64,000 bases of DNA from positions 8,598,001-8,662,000 of the forward strand of contig NZ_CP017174.1 of NCBI RefSeq assembly GCF_006402735.1, in the 5' to 3' direction. This stretch comes from Myxococcus xanthus. GTDB taxonomy: Bacteria > Myxococcota > Myxococcia > Myxococcales > Myxococcaceae. This document shows, in pieces, positions 51,235 through 59,909 of this stretch. How positions within the stretch are numbered: the first letter of the stretch is position 1; each line of letters opens with the position of its first letter. Position numbers and translations under genes: made by a program. The notes beneath the pieces are model-generated. The model searched no databases. It was not told where the DNA came from and was given only the letters and a program-made list of their open reading frames with translations.

Positions 51235-51493
51235 GCTTCATCCACGAAGACCCGGCGTTCGACGACCTGATGCGAATCGTCGCCAAAATCGAGCCCGGAA
51301 GCGTCCCCGCAACCACTCACCCCCGCGCTATCGACACCCGCTTCAGGGGCCCCCTGCGCGGTGACTCGCCTCGCACCTCGCAATGCGGGCGAGGGCCTCC
51401 ACGCGCAGCCCAACCTTGCGCGCTCCGCCGCATCCCCGCCAGACGGAGCTCGTGCAGCGGATACAAGACTTCCTGACTGTGCCTACCGCGTGA
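51231..51493 (+). pseudogene. Deleted AbiEii-like toxin remnant
   Basis: Directly overlapping the antitoxin stop is a TTG followed by SFIHEDPAFDDLMRIVA, which resembles the N-terminus of AbiEii-type nucleotidyltransferase toxins. After about 20 codons the similarity ends. A stretch before the stop at 51491-51493 (QTELVQRIQDFLTVPTA), in another frame, may be the old C-terminus. Nothing of the catalytic domain remains in the 260 bases, so this is a dead toxin. Confidence 0.55.
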
Positions 51494-52208
51494 CGACGCT
51501 CTTCAGCCCTGTTCGTGTCTCGAACTCCTGGGCCAGTCGCTCCAGCTCCGCCGAGTCCTCGCAGCCCAGGATGAATGAGAAGGTGGGCTGCGTCGGGTGT
51601 CGGTAGAGCAGCAGCGCGGCGTCTCCTCGCTCGTACAGCGCGCAGTGCTCGGCAGGCGGGATGCGCTTGAATCCCTTCTCCTCGGCCAGCGCAGTCACCA
51701 CGTCCAAATGGTAGCGAGTTGCGGCACTAGCTACCTTGGGTGTCGAGAATGTGCGCCGGAAGGGCAGTTGCGGGAGGCGCAGCTCCTTGAAAGCCTCATA
51801 ATAGAGGAACTCCTCCAGTCCTACGAATTGGGGGGAGCTTCCCTCTGGTGGGTAGTTTTCCTCAAGCAGTCTGTTGACGACCATGCAATCGTCGACTCCA
51901 TGAGGACTCAATCGATCAAGGAACCAATCCCAGCTAGAGGGTCCCTTGTCTCCAGCGAAATAGATGTAGCGGCCTCTTTGAAGCCAAGACCAGCTGTAGG
52001 CTCCGAGCGCGCCATCAATGGAGAGGGATGCCTCGGCAAGCTCAAGGCCCCCCATGCTCTTTCCCATCGATTCCAAGAAACGGCGGTAGGCGCCTGGGAG
52101 GGGGCCCGCGTTTTTTTCCAGTACCGAGATATCGTGCCTGTCAGCTGGTGAAATCTTCTGGGAAAAGCCAGGGAGGTACTTTTCGACAAATTCAATGAAC
52201 GCTTTCAT
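51483..52208 (-). CDS. SUKH (SMI1/KNR4)-like immunity protein
   Basis: A 241-residue protein whose N-terminus has the SUKH pattern (ISPADRHDISVLEKNAGPLP, AYRRFLESMGKSMGGLEL, DWFLDRLSPHGVDDCMVV). SUKH proteins commonly neutralise polymorphic toxins. It begins 12 bases after the toxin-tipped PAAR gene, the normal place for an immunity gene. Its upstream half is less GC-rich than its surroundings, like the toxin tip, so the two were probably acquired together. Confidence 0.8.
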   Translation of the reverse strand: MKAFIEFVEKYLPGFSQKISPADRHDISVLEKNAGPLPGAYRRFLESMGKSMGGLELAEASLSIDGALGAYSWSWLQRGRYIYFAGDKGPSSWDWFLDRLSPHGVDDCMVVNRLLEENYPPEGSSPQFVGLEEFLYYEAFKELRLPQLPFRRTFSTPKVASAATRYHLDVVTALAEEKGFKRIPPAEHCALYERGDAALLLYRHPTQPTFSFILGCEDSAELERLAQEFETRTGLKSVVTR

Positions 52209-52220
52209 GTGATTTCTAGC

Positions 52221-53474
52221 TCAAGGACACTTTGTTTCGCAGTACATGGCAGGGAGATTTTCCTGGCAGTCCGAGCAGGATGGGACATTCTCGCCATTGC
52301 TAAATGTCTGTTCGCGCTCCTCTAGTTCAGAGAGCATTGTCATACCCAGGTCTTCTACCCGAGCCTTGAATTTGATTCTGGGCCCCCGGTCGGGCTTGAT
52401 TCCATCCACGAGAGGGTAGAAAAGCCGCTCGACGAGCTGCTTGGGCTTGTGTCCTCCATGTTTTTCCATGATTTGCTTGGCAGCGCAGTCCCAATCTTCT
52501 CGCTTGGCTCCGGAGTTGACAATCGGGCTCGCGCATTCGAAACCGGCTGATTCTACGGCATTCAAAAAGCCGGGAGGCGCATGTCCTGAGCATGCTGCCA
52601 GTTTTCTGTTGGCGCACATGCAGATCATGACGCCAATCATATAGCCCTTGGAGTATGTGAGTGTTTCACCATTCCTGCGAAGCACGGCATTTTGACTGAA
52701 GAAGCTATCGAGATTGCTTATCTGTTTGCCCAGGACGGCGATTTCGACCGGCAGTCTTGCCATTTCTTCTTTCTGTTTTGAGTCTAGGCCTTTCCCTCTC
52801 CTTCTGTTCTCCTCGGAGCCCTTCCCCTCAAGCTGGTCGAGGAGCTTTTCCTTTTGATTCTTCTCCTTAGCGAGCTTGCTGCGTTGGAGTATCTGTTCGT
52901 TCTGTGCATTGAGCGCTTCCTGGAGCCGTTCAAACAGCGTCGCAATCGCCGTCTGCGTCTCTTCTCCCGCCTCCAGTGGATGCGTATTCCCGCAGAGCGC
53001 GCACGGGATGTCGTCTCCGTAGATGACGGTCATGACGCCGGAGGCCTGGATGATGCCCGTCATGGTGGCGGCATTCGCGGGGCTGCCGGACGGGCCGCAG
53101 TTGTTGAGCATGGGGTCGCCCAGCAACTGCACATTCCTCCCCTCGATTTTGACGTTCATCGAGCCGGGGCCGATGAACTTCGTCGCGCCGTGGGTGTTGC
53201 TGGAGGTGAGCCCGCCTCCCGTCCCCTTGCTGGCCATGTCCCCCTTGCTGCCGAAGCTGGCGCCGGCAATGGCGACGGGGTGCCCGTTGATGGTGACTGT
53301 CTTCGAGTACCCCTCGGGGGCGTCGCCGCTGTTGCCGATGTTGGGCAATGGCGTGGGCACGAAGGGCGCCGGCGGGCCGGGCATCTTGCAGACGTTGGGC
53401 AGCGTGGCTGAGGCGACGCCCGAACTGCCCTGGGTGACGGGCGTCCTCGGGGCGTTGACGGTTACCTTGGCCAT
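52221..53474 (-). CDS. PAAR-like (DUF4150) protein with C-terminal toxin tip
   Basis: A 417-residue protein. Residues 1-165 are a DUF4150 PAAR-like domain (PAPFVPTPLPNIGNSGDAPE, GSKGDMASKGTGGGLTSSNT, GPGSMNVKIEGRNVQLLGD), the sharp spike of type VI secretion that carries effectors. CALCGNTH at 158-165 may bind zinc. A coiled coil follows (175-245), then a cysteine-rich tip (YMIGVMICMCANRKLAACSG, REDWDCAAKQIMEKHGG, VPSCSDCQENLPAMYCE). The CAAK at 330-333 and CSDCQ at 400-404 resemble the zinc motifs of deaminase-fold toxins, with the usual Glu replaced by Ala332. Composition changes at about 52,930, where the tip begins. Delivery partners are DUF2169 and ketosynthase-like neighbours. Confidence 0.82.
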   Translation of the reverse strand: MAKVTVNAPRTPVTQGSSGVASATLPNVCKMPGPPAPFVPTPLPNIGNSGDAPEGYSKTVTINGHPVAIAGASFGSKGDMASKGTGGGLTSSNTHGATKFIGPGSMNVKIEGRNVQLLGDPMLNNCGPSGSPANAATMTGIIQASGVMTVIYGDDIPCALCGNTHPLEAGEETQTAIATLFERLQEALNAQNEQILQRSKLAKEKNQKEKLLDQLEGKGSEENRRRGKGLDSKQKEEMARLPVEIAVLGKQISNLDSFFSQNAVLRRNGETLTYSKGYMIGVMICMCANRKLAACSGHAPPGFLNAVESAGFECASPIVNSGAKREDWDCAAKQIMEKHGGHKPKQLVERLFYPLVDGIKPDRGPRIKFKARVEDLGMTMLSELEEREQTFSNGENVPSCSDCQENLPAMYCETKCP

Positions 53475-54553
53475 GGCTTCGCTCCTTCCTCACTTCCGGA
53501 CAGTGGCTCTTCCAGTAGTGCGGCGGCGCGCAACCCGGCTTCCGAACTGCCCCAGAGTAGCGCACGGGGGCCGCTCGCGTACCGGCGCCGCCAGGCCTGC
53601 GCGCAGAGGACGAGGTTCAGCGCGCCCGTGGCGGCACCCACCTCGCCACAACTGCTCACAGGCGTGTGAATGACGGAAGCATCGCGGAACGCAGCCCCCA
53701 GCCGCAGGGCGACGAAGCCCCACTCCTCTGAGCGGTAGCGCTCGCCATTGAGGTCGCTGTGGACGGACGCCGCCACCTCGCGCGTGCCTTCCAGCGGCGC
53801 GAGTGCCTCACTCATGGCGGCCGTCAGCCCCTCGCCCAGGTTGAGGTCATCGGTGTGGATGAGCTTCGTCTCATGGGCTGTGGCGGCGGCGCGCACCGTG
53901 GCGTGGGGCACCAGTCCCCACCGGCGCGCGTCCGGCGCGGCCATCACCGCGACGAAGGCAGAGCCCTCGCTTGGTGCGAAACCCGTGCGCGTCCCTTCTT
54001 CCAGCCACTGGTTCCGCTCGCGAAGCCAAGCCAACGTTTGGACGTCATGGTAGCTGTCGACGCCCCCCACAATCACCAGCGGGGAGCGGGCGGCGCGGCC
54101 GACACGCGTCACGGCCTCTCGTAACCCCTCCAGCGCCGAGGCGTGGCCCGTCAGCCGAGGCTCCACCCGCAGGCGCAAGCGCTCACTCCCGAGGGCCGAG
54201 AGGGCGGCGACGACTCGCGAGGCATCCGCGGCCTTCCAACCCGGGCGCTCCTCGGGGAGGCCCACCAGCACCGGCACTTCGACATTCTCCAAGGGGAGGG
54301 CGGGTGCCAGCCTGGCGAGGACTTCCTCCAGCGCCGCGGCCCCCAGGGCGGCCATGCGCGCCGCACCGCTCCACTCCTGCGCGTCCAGCAGCCCGTCCCT
54401 GGCGATGAAGGACTCGGCCTGGCGCCCCAGCTCCGGCACCTGGAGGAGCCGCACGCGGCTGATGCCCGCGCGCACCGCCGCCGCGACGCTCTCCGCTGTC
54501 GTCCCCACGGGGGCACGTGCTCCTGATGCCACGAGTACTGCCTCGACACTCAT
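53462..54553 (-). CDS. Ketosynthase/thiolase-fold protein of the effector module, catalytic Cys missing
   Basis: A 363-residue thiolase-fold protein. It has the beta-ketoacyl-synthase-like segments SPLVIVGGVDSYHD and HTPVSSCGEVGAATGALNLV, but where the active-site Cys would sit (family DTACSSSL region) it has RLTGHASALEGL, with His137. So it probably does not condense acyl groups. Genes of this type recur in DUF2169-PAAR effector clusters, where the protein may act as an adaptor. It overlaps the PAAR gene by 13 bases and follows the DUF2169 gene by 1 base, so the operon is tightly coupled. Confidence 0.75.
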   Translation of the reverse strand: MSVEAVLVASGARAPVGTTAESVAAAVRAGISRVRLLQVPELGRQAESFIARDGLLDAQEWSGAARMAALGAAALEEVLARLAPALPLENVEVPVLVGLPEERPGWKAADASRVVAALSALGSERLRLRVEPRLTGHASALEGLREAVTRVGRAARSPLVIVGGVDSYHDVQTLAWLRERNQWLEEGTRTGFAPSEGSAFVAVMAAPDARRWGLVPHATVRAAATAHETKLIHTDDLNLGEGLTAAMSEALAPLEGTREVAASVHSDLNGERYRSEEWGFVALRLGAAFRDASVIHTPVSSCGEVGAATGALNLVLCAQAWRRRYASGPRALLWGSSEAGLRAAALLEEPLSGSEEGAKPWPR

Positions 54554-54554
54554 G

Positions 54555-55559
54555 TCAGTCCGTCCTCTCGGTAATGGCCGTGAAGTCGAGGCAGTCGATG
54601 TCCTGCGGGCCGACCCTCAAGCCCGTCTGGAAAACCATGCGCACCTTCTTCACCTCGGGCTCGATGACGACGGTGCCCAGGGTGGCCTCGTGGAAGCGCC
54701 GGACGGCGCCGAACCAGGTGGTGAAGCCGAAGCGCAAGCGCGGCAGCGTGAAGTGGAGCGCGCCCTTCGGCGTGAGGTGCACCAGGGCTACCTTCTCTCC
54801 CCCCACGAGACAGCGTGAGGGCCGCTGGTCAGCGGGGGCGCAGAGAGCGAAGCGCTCGTCGAAGTCTCGCGGCAGCAGCGGGTGTCGCGTCTTCCGCCAG
54901 ATCTCATCGAAGGTGCCCGCCAACTCCAGACGCGGCGACCAGTAGCTGGCGATGGGGCCAAAGCCGGCTGGCCCCGACTTCGCTGGGGTGCCCCGCAGGT
55001 ACTCGACGCGGTGGGCGGGCTGGTCCATCAGGTGCGCCTCACGGCTGGCCACTCCGCGCCCCACGGGGTTGCGCGAGTCACTGACGTGCTTGCGCGTGTC
55101 CGTGTCGCGAGTGTCCGTACCTCCCCACGCCCACTCGTAGAGAATCGGCTGGGTGACGAAGGGCTTGGGGGACGAGGGCTTCACGCCCGTCAGGCCGCGC
55201 GTGTAGAAGCGCTCCCCGTGCACCACGAGCATCTTGTCCACGTCGTGGATGCGGACAGCCACCTCGACGCTGGGCGCGGGCCGCCCACCGGGCGCATGGG
55301 CACATGCGTTGATGAGGACGTCGGTGTGGGGCTTGGGAACGACGAGCTCGGCCTCGTAGCGCAAGCTGGAGTGGCCCGGTTCTCCCCAGTAGACGGGCTC
55401 GGGCAGCGGAGGCTCCTGCGCGTCCGCGAGGCGGAGATGGCCCGCGTCGTCGACATCGAAGGTCGCCTTGAGCGCGATGACCCAGAGGTGGTGGCCGTCC
55501 TTGTCGCGGACCCACGTCCGCTCGGCCGCGTAAGGTGTCTTGTTCTGAAGTGCCCACAT
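54555..55559 (-). CDS. DUF2169 domain protein (type VI effector adaptor)
   Basis: A 334-residue protein of the DUF2169 family: WALQNKTPYAAERTWVRDKD, GHHLWVIALKATFDVDDAGH, LYEWAWGGTDTRDTDTRK, GFGPIASYWSPRLELAGTFD. DUF2169 proteins load PAAR-type effectors onto the VgrG spike of type VI secretion, as judged from gene neighbourhoods and studied relatives. It lies between the HEAT-repeat and ketosynthase-like genes on one strand. The ATG at 55559 is the family start. Confidence 0.85.
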   Translation of the reverse strand: MWALQNKTPYAAERTWVRDKDGHHLWVIALKATFDVDDAGHLRLADAQEPPLPEPVYWGEPGHSSLRYEAELVVPKPHTDVLINACAHAPGGRPAPSVEVAVRIHDVDKMLVVHGERFYTRGLTGVKPSSPKPFVTQPILYEWAWGGTDTRDTDTRKHVSDSRNPVGRGVASREAHLMDQPAHRVEYLRGTPAKSGPAGFGPIASYWSPRLELAGTFDEIWRKTRHPLLPRDFDERFALCAPADQRPSRCLVGGEKVALVHLTPKGALHFTLPRLRFGFTTWFGAVRRFHEATLGTVVIEPEVKKVRMVFQTGLRVGPQDIDCLDFTAITERTD

Positions 55560-55609
55560 GGTTGATGGCGAGGCGTGCCCAGGGACGGAGCGCGGCGTGG
55601 GGCCAGCCC

Positions 55610-56905
55610 TCAGCGCAGGCCACTGTCGAAGGACTGCGTGCGGATTCGGGCGGTGGCTGCCCGGGCCGTGGCCAGCTCCGCGCGCTGGACGTGCGTGAAG
55701 GCCCGAGTGCGCACCATCAACGCGCCCTGGCTCCGCAGGGCCAGCTCGCGGGCCAGCACATGGCGGCGCCGCATGGGACTGGTTTCCAGCGCCTCCACCA
55801 GCACGCTGCCATTGAAGGGGCGGCCGAGGAGGTACCGCGTGCCCTTCACGAAGCGCTTCTTCTCCTTGTCCCACCAGCTCCGAACGGTGGCCACATTCGG
55901 CCAGGGCAAGTCGTCCTCGGGCTTGAGCACCAGGGCCGCGTCCAAGTCTTCGTGCAGTTCTGGCGGCGGGGAATCGCTCTCGGGCCTCTCGCCTGGAGGC
56001 AGGGTATAGGGCTCCTCCAGCCGAAGGCCCGTCATGGCCGAGAAGGACTCCCCGGCCAGTTGGGCTACGCCGGGCACCTCCAGGTACCCGAGGCACGCCT
56101 CCATGGCCGACACCCGGCCGCTGAAGCCCAAGGCCCAAAGGGCATGGGGCCGCAGCGCCTCGACGTCCAGGAGCGCCAGCAGCAAGGAAATGTCCGCCTC
56201 GCTGCTTCCCATGGCGAGTAGCACCATGGCTTCGGGGCTGTCTGTGTCCCGTGCGCGCACGGCGGTGCGGCACGTCTCCCAGGCTTGCCTCACACCGGAA
56301 GCCACTCCTGTCTCCATCGCCACCGCCCGAATACCGGGGTGCGGGGAGTCCAGCAGCATGGGAAGCAGCCCTCGCGCAGCGTCTTCCGGCAAGGGCAGGG
56401 CGGCACGCAGGGTCGCAATCCGCGCCCGCTGCTCGTCATGGGTGAAGAAGCGCGCCAGCACCTCCGGAGGTGCCTCCTGGCGAAATGCCAGCGCCTCCAG
56501 CACCTCGGCCTGCAGCGCGGTGTCCTCCCGCTTCAACAAGTCGAGCAGGCATGTGCCCAGCCCTGGGGCCTCGCTGAGTTCCAGGGCCCGTCGAATGGCG
56601 GCGCGCGCTCCGGGCTCGGCCTCACGCAGTCGCAGCAGGACTTCGTCCACCTCTCCGAGGGCCAGCAGCGAGAAGGCCGCCGCGGAAATGCGGAATGCGT
56701 CCTCTGACTCGAAGGCGGGGCGCAGCACGGATTCAGCCGCGGTGGATGCGCCCACCACCAGCCCGTCCAGGTGCGCGAGGAGAAGCTCCTCCAACCTCGC
56801 AGTCTCAATCAGTGAAAAGTCTGGCGCCCCCAGCGCCTTCTCCCATTGCAGCCACCGGAACTCGGCCTCGTCGAGGTGCTCCTCCAGCACGTCTACCAAC
56901 AACAT
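55610..56905 (-). CDS. TIGR02270-family HEAT-repeat protein
   Basis: A 431-residue protein made of helical repeats. It starts LLVDVLEEHLDEAEFRWLQW, and contains ASTAAESVLRPAFESEDAF, LARFFTHDEQRARIATLRAA and HALWALGFSGRVSAMEACLG, the pattern of the TIGR02270 family found next to DUF2169 and PAAR genes. It has no enzyme motifs and is probably a scaffold or chaperone. The ATG at 56905 follows GGGGAGAGGG. It is the first gene of the five-gene effector operon. Confidence 0.75.
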   Translation of the reverse strand: MLLVDVLEEHLDEAEFRWLQWEKALGAPDFSLIETARLEELLLAHLDGLVVGASTAAESVLRPAFESEDAFRISAAAFSLLALGEVDEVLLRLREAEPGARAAIRRALELSEAPGLGTCLLDLLKREDTALQAEVLEALAFRQEAPPEVLARFFTHDEQRARIATLRAALPLPEDAARGLLPMLLDSPHPGIRAVAMETGVASGVRQAWETCRTAVRARDTDSPEAMVLLAMGSSEADISLLLALLDVEALRPHALWALGFSGRVSAMEACLGYLEVPGVAQLAGESFSAMTGLRLEEPYTLPPGERPESDSPPPELHEDLDAALVLKPEDDLPWPNVATVRSWWDKEKKRFVKGTRYLLGRPFNGSVLVEALETSPMRRRHVLARELALRSQGALMVRTRAFTHVQRAELATARAATARIRTQSFDSGLR

Positions 56906-57693
56906 GGTGCCCTCTCCCCTCGACTCCGCGAAGCGTGGCTGCAAGGGCTGACATGAACGCGCGAAGGATTTCCTGCTTCGCTTGCGACCGACGCGTGAGA
57001 GCCATTGCTTTGAACGCGGTGGCGATGGCGAGCATTAAGTGGAGAACGCGCGGCCGAGACAACGCGTGCCAAACCCTGTACGGCAAGTCGCCGTCATCCT
57101 GTGAACGGAGCAGACGGTGGCGTGGCTTGATTGGAGCAGAGCCCTTCAATGACATCGCACTTCGGGGCAGCGCAATTCACTGGCCAATACCGCCAAGGCA
57201 CCAGCCCGTGGCCGGCGTCTTCCGGCCCGGACTGAGGAGCGCAAGTCGACGGACGCGGGCGCGCGACACCGTGCGGTCCTTCCTGCCGCGGCCGGACGCG
57301 CTGACGCCGGAGGGCGCCAAGGCCCGACAGCTCGTGGACTTCCTGCAGGCGCGCCGCGACGACGATGCCGAGCTCGGCGCGGCGACGAGCGCATCGCCCA
57401 GGACATCGCGGAGTCCTGTGGCCAGCGCCTCGCACCCAGGCGGCGCGGCGGACCTGAGCGCGACATGGCTCCCTCCAGGCCCCGAGGGCATCCGACGCTC
57501 GTCTCCTGGGCGGGTGATCGATCGTTCCCCCGGCCTCCCTGCGCGCGGGAGACTCCGTCCAGGCCCGGGGCACCCGTGGCACGTGTCGTGTTCCACTCGA
57601 AGCATGGGCCCGTCCCCCTGTCCCCACTGAAGACTGGTGGACACCGCGACCGAGGGCCGACATCAGTGTTCGACAGTGGCCACGTCCACGTCT
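56906..57693. other. 788-base stretch without a supported gene
   Basis: It separates the leftward effector operon from the rightward che operon and must hold both promoters. Frames across it read as arginine/proline-rich noise. Near 57290-57440 fragments such as PEGAKARQLVDFLQARRDDD and then, one frame on, RDERIAQDIAESCGQRL look more protein-like and could be traces of a decayed gene. I see no intact gene, repeat or RNA. Confidence 0.4.
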
Positions 57694-58185
57694 ATGTCCC
57701 AAGACATGACCCCCGCACCCACGGAGGTGCTGCTGTTCACCCTGAACGGCCAGCGCTACGGACTGCCCGCACCCGACGTGCGCGAGCTGGTACGCGCGGC
57801 GCGCCTGACGCCGCTCCCTCGCGCGCCTGCCGTGGTGGAGGGCCTGCTGGACCTTCGGGGAGAGCTGTTGCCGGTGCTGGACCTGCGCCTACGCTTCCGC
57901 CACCCGCCCCGCGCGCTGTCTCCCATGGACCACTTCATCGTGGCCTCCGCGGGCTCGCGCAGCGTCGTGCTACGCGTGGATCGCGCCGAGGGCCTGCGCG
58001 TCCTCACGCCGGATGAGTGGGACGCTACGCCGCGCCAGCTGCCGGGCGTGGGCTATGTGGCGGGCGCCGTGAAGCTGAAGGATGGGCTCGTCCTGGTCCA
58101 TGACCTGCGCACCTTCCTGTCCGAGGCCGAGGCCCTGGAGCTGGATGCTGCCCTGGCCGCGCCGCAGGAGCCGGAGCCCGCGTGA
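57694..58185 (+). CDS. CheW-like coupling protein 1
   Basis: A 163-residue CheW domain (VLLFTLNGQRYGLPAPDVRE, VEGLLDLRGELLPVLDLRLR, GVGYVAGAVKLKDGLVLVHD). CheW links receptors to the kinase CheA in the array under the membrane. It is the first gene of the operon; its stop overlaps the CheR start by 4 bases. The start is 57694 or 57706, both ATG without a strong ribosome site. Confidence 0.9.
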   Translation: MSQDMTPAPTEVLLFTLNGQRYGLPAPDVRELVRAARLTPLPRAPAVVEGLLDLRGELLPVLDLRLRFRHPPRALSPMDHFIVASAGSRSVVLRVDRAEGLRVLTPDEWDATPRQLPGVGYVAGAVKLKDGLVLVHDLRTFLSEAEALELDAALAAPQEPEPA

Positions 58186-59909
58186 ATTGGGGTCCCTGGA
58201 GCCACCCGGGTCATGCGGCGGTGCTCGCGCTCGTGGAAGAGCGCGCCGGGCTGGTGCCGCCCAGCTGCCCCGCATCCGCCGAAGAAGGCATCGCCCGCGC
58301 CATGGAGCGGGCCGGGCTGAAGGACTTCGACGCCTACCGCGTGCGGCTCACGGAAGACCCCTCCGCGCTGGATGACCTGCTCATCGAGCTCACCGTCGGG
58401 GAGACGTATTTCTTCCGCACGCCCGAGCACTTCGAGCACCTGCGGAGCGTCGTGCTCCCGGAGCTGCGCGAGCGCCATGGCCCGGACCACACCGCGCGGA
58501 TGTGGAGCTCCGCGTGTTCGTCCGGAGAGGAGCCCTACTCCATCGCCGCGCTGCTGATGGGCGAAGGCTGGGACGAGCACGTGGCCGTGTACGCCACGGA
58601 CGTGTCGCGCGGCGCGCTCGCCCGGGCCCGGAAGGCCCACTACGGCGACTGGTCCCTGCGCGGCGGCTGGGCGGACCGGATGCGCCCCCACCTGCGCGCC
58701 GAGGGACGCCGGTACGTGCTGTCACCAGAGGTGCGGAAGCGCGTGCGCTTCAGCTACCTCAACCTCGCGCTCGACACCTGGCCGTCGGCGGACAGCGGCC
58801 TCTGGAAGCTGGACGTCATCTTCTGCCGTAACGTCCTCATCTACTTCAACCGGCCCACCATCGAGGCCGTCGCGCGCCGGCTCCACGACGCGCTGGATGA
58901 GGGCGGCTACCTCTTCACCGGCCCGTCGGACCCGCCGCTCGGTGGGCTGGCGCCGCTGGAGTCCATCCTCACCGAATGGGGCGTGCTGTACCGCCGGCCC
59001 CTGCCCGGAGCCACCCTCTCTCTGCCCGTCCCAGCCGCGTGGACCGAGCCCCCGGCGGTCACCGCCCCCACCTCGACGACCGCGCCCGCCTGGAGCCCGT
59101 CTTCCACCGGCGTGCCCGGTACCGCGATGGGCACCACGTCCCTGGGCACCACCGCGCCGGGCCGCGCCGGAACCGGGACGGCGACGGGCATCACTTCACC
59201 GGGCCTTCCTGGCGGCTCCGGAACATCGGCCATGCCCTCCGGCGCCATCACCGGGAGGCCGTCGCCCGCGTGGAACGCCCCCGGAGCGGATGGCGGCCGT
59301 GCGGGCGGGACACCAACACACGCGGCTGGCCCGCCCCGGTCCGCTCAAGGGACCATGGCGGGCACCAGTGCCCCCGAGAAACCGACGCACGCCCCCAGCG
59401 CGGCGGCCATGCACGCTGCCCGGCAGGCCCTGGCGCGGGGCCACTGGCGCGAGGCGGCCCAGCACTTAGGGGCATTGGACTCAGACGCGGACACCGCCGC
59501 CCTGGCGGTGCGCGCGCTGGCGAACCTGGACGCCGCCGCCGCCGTCTACGCCTGCACCGAAGCGGCCGCCCGGCACCCCTTGGTGGCGGGGCTGCGCTAC
59601 CTGGAATCCCTGCTGCTGCTGGGACAGGGACGCGCGGCGGACGCGGAGCGCGCCGTGCGGCAGGCGCTGTACCTGGAGCCCACGCTCATCGTGGCGTGGC
59701 TCATCCTCGGGCGCGTGCTACGCAGGCACGGCGACACGTCCGGCGCCATGAAGGCCTGGCGCGAGGCGGAGCAACTGTGCAACGCCCTGCCTCCGGACGC
59801 GCCCGTGCCCCACGCGGACGGCGAGAGCGCCAGCAGGCTGGCGGAGGTGGCGTGTGGAGAGCGGTCACGCATGGAGGCAGCCCTGGCTGCCGGTGAGGAG
59901 CTGAGCTGA
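58182..59909 (+). CDS. CheR methyltransferase with TPR C-terminus (WspC-like)
   Basis: A 575-residue protein. Residues 1-270 are a CheR domain (GETYFFRTPEHFEHLRSVVL, SSACSSGEEPYSIAALLMGE, LDVIFCRNVLIYFNRPTIEA), which methylates receptor glutamates with S-adenosylmethionine. A Pro/Thr/Gly-rich linker spans about 290-400, and TPR-type helices fill about 405-530 (ARQALARGHWREAAQHLGAL, ESLLLLGQGRAADAERAVRQ). The TPR part may position the enzyme. The CheR-TPR order is that of WspC and FrzF. It starts with GTG in an overlap with CheW and its stop overlaps the next start. Confidence 0.92.
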   Translation: MNWGPWSHPGHAAVLALVEERAGLVPPSCPASAEEGIARAMERAGLKDFDAYRVRLTEDPSALDDLLIELTVGETYFFRTPEHFEHLRSVVLPELRERHGPDHTARMWSSACSSGEEPYSIAALLMGEGWDEHVAVYATDVSRGALARARKAHYGDWSLRGGWADRMRPHLRAEGRRYVLSPEVRKRVRFSYLNLALDTWPSADSGLWKLDVIFCRNVLIYFNRPTIEAVARRLHDALDEGGYLFTGPSDPPLGGLAPLESILTEWGVLYRRPLPGATLSLPVPAAWTEPPAVTAPTSTTAPAWSPSSTGVPGTAMGTTSLGTTAPGRAGTGTATGITSPGLPGGSGTSAMPSGAITGRPSPAWNAPGADGGRAGGTPTHAAGPPRSAQGTMAGTSAPEKPTHAPSAAAMHAARQALARGHWREAAQHLGALDSDADTAALAVRALANLDAAAAVYACTEAAARHPLVAGLRYLESLLLLGQGRAADAERAVRQALYLEPTLIVAWLILGRVLRRHGDTSGAMKAWREAEQLCNALPPDAPVPHADGESASRLAEVACGERSRMEAALAAGEELS

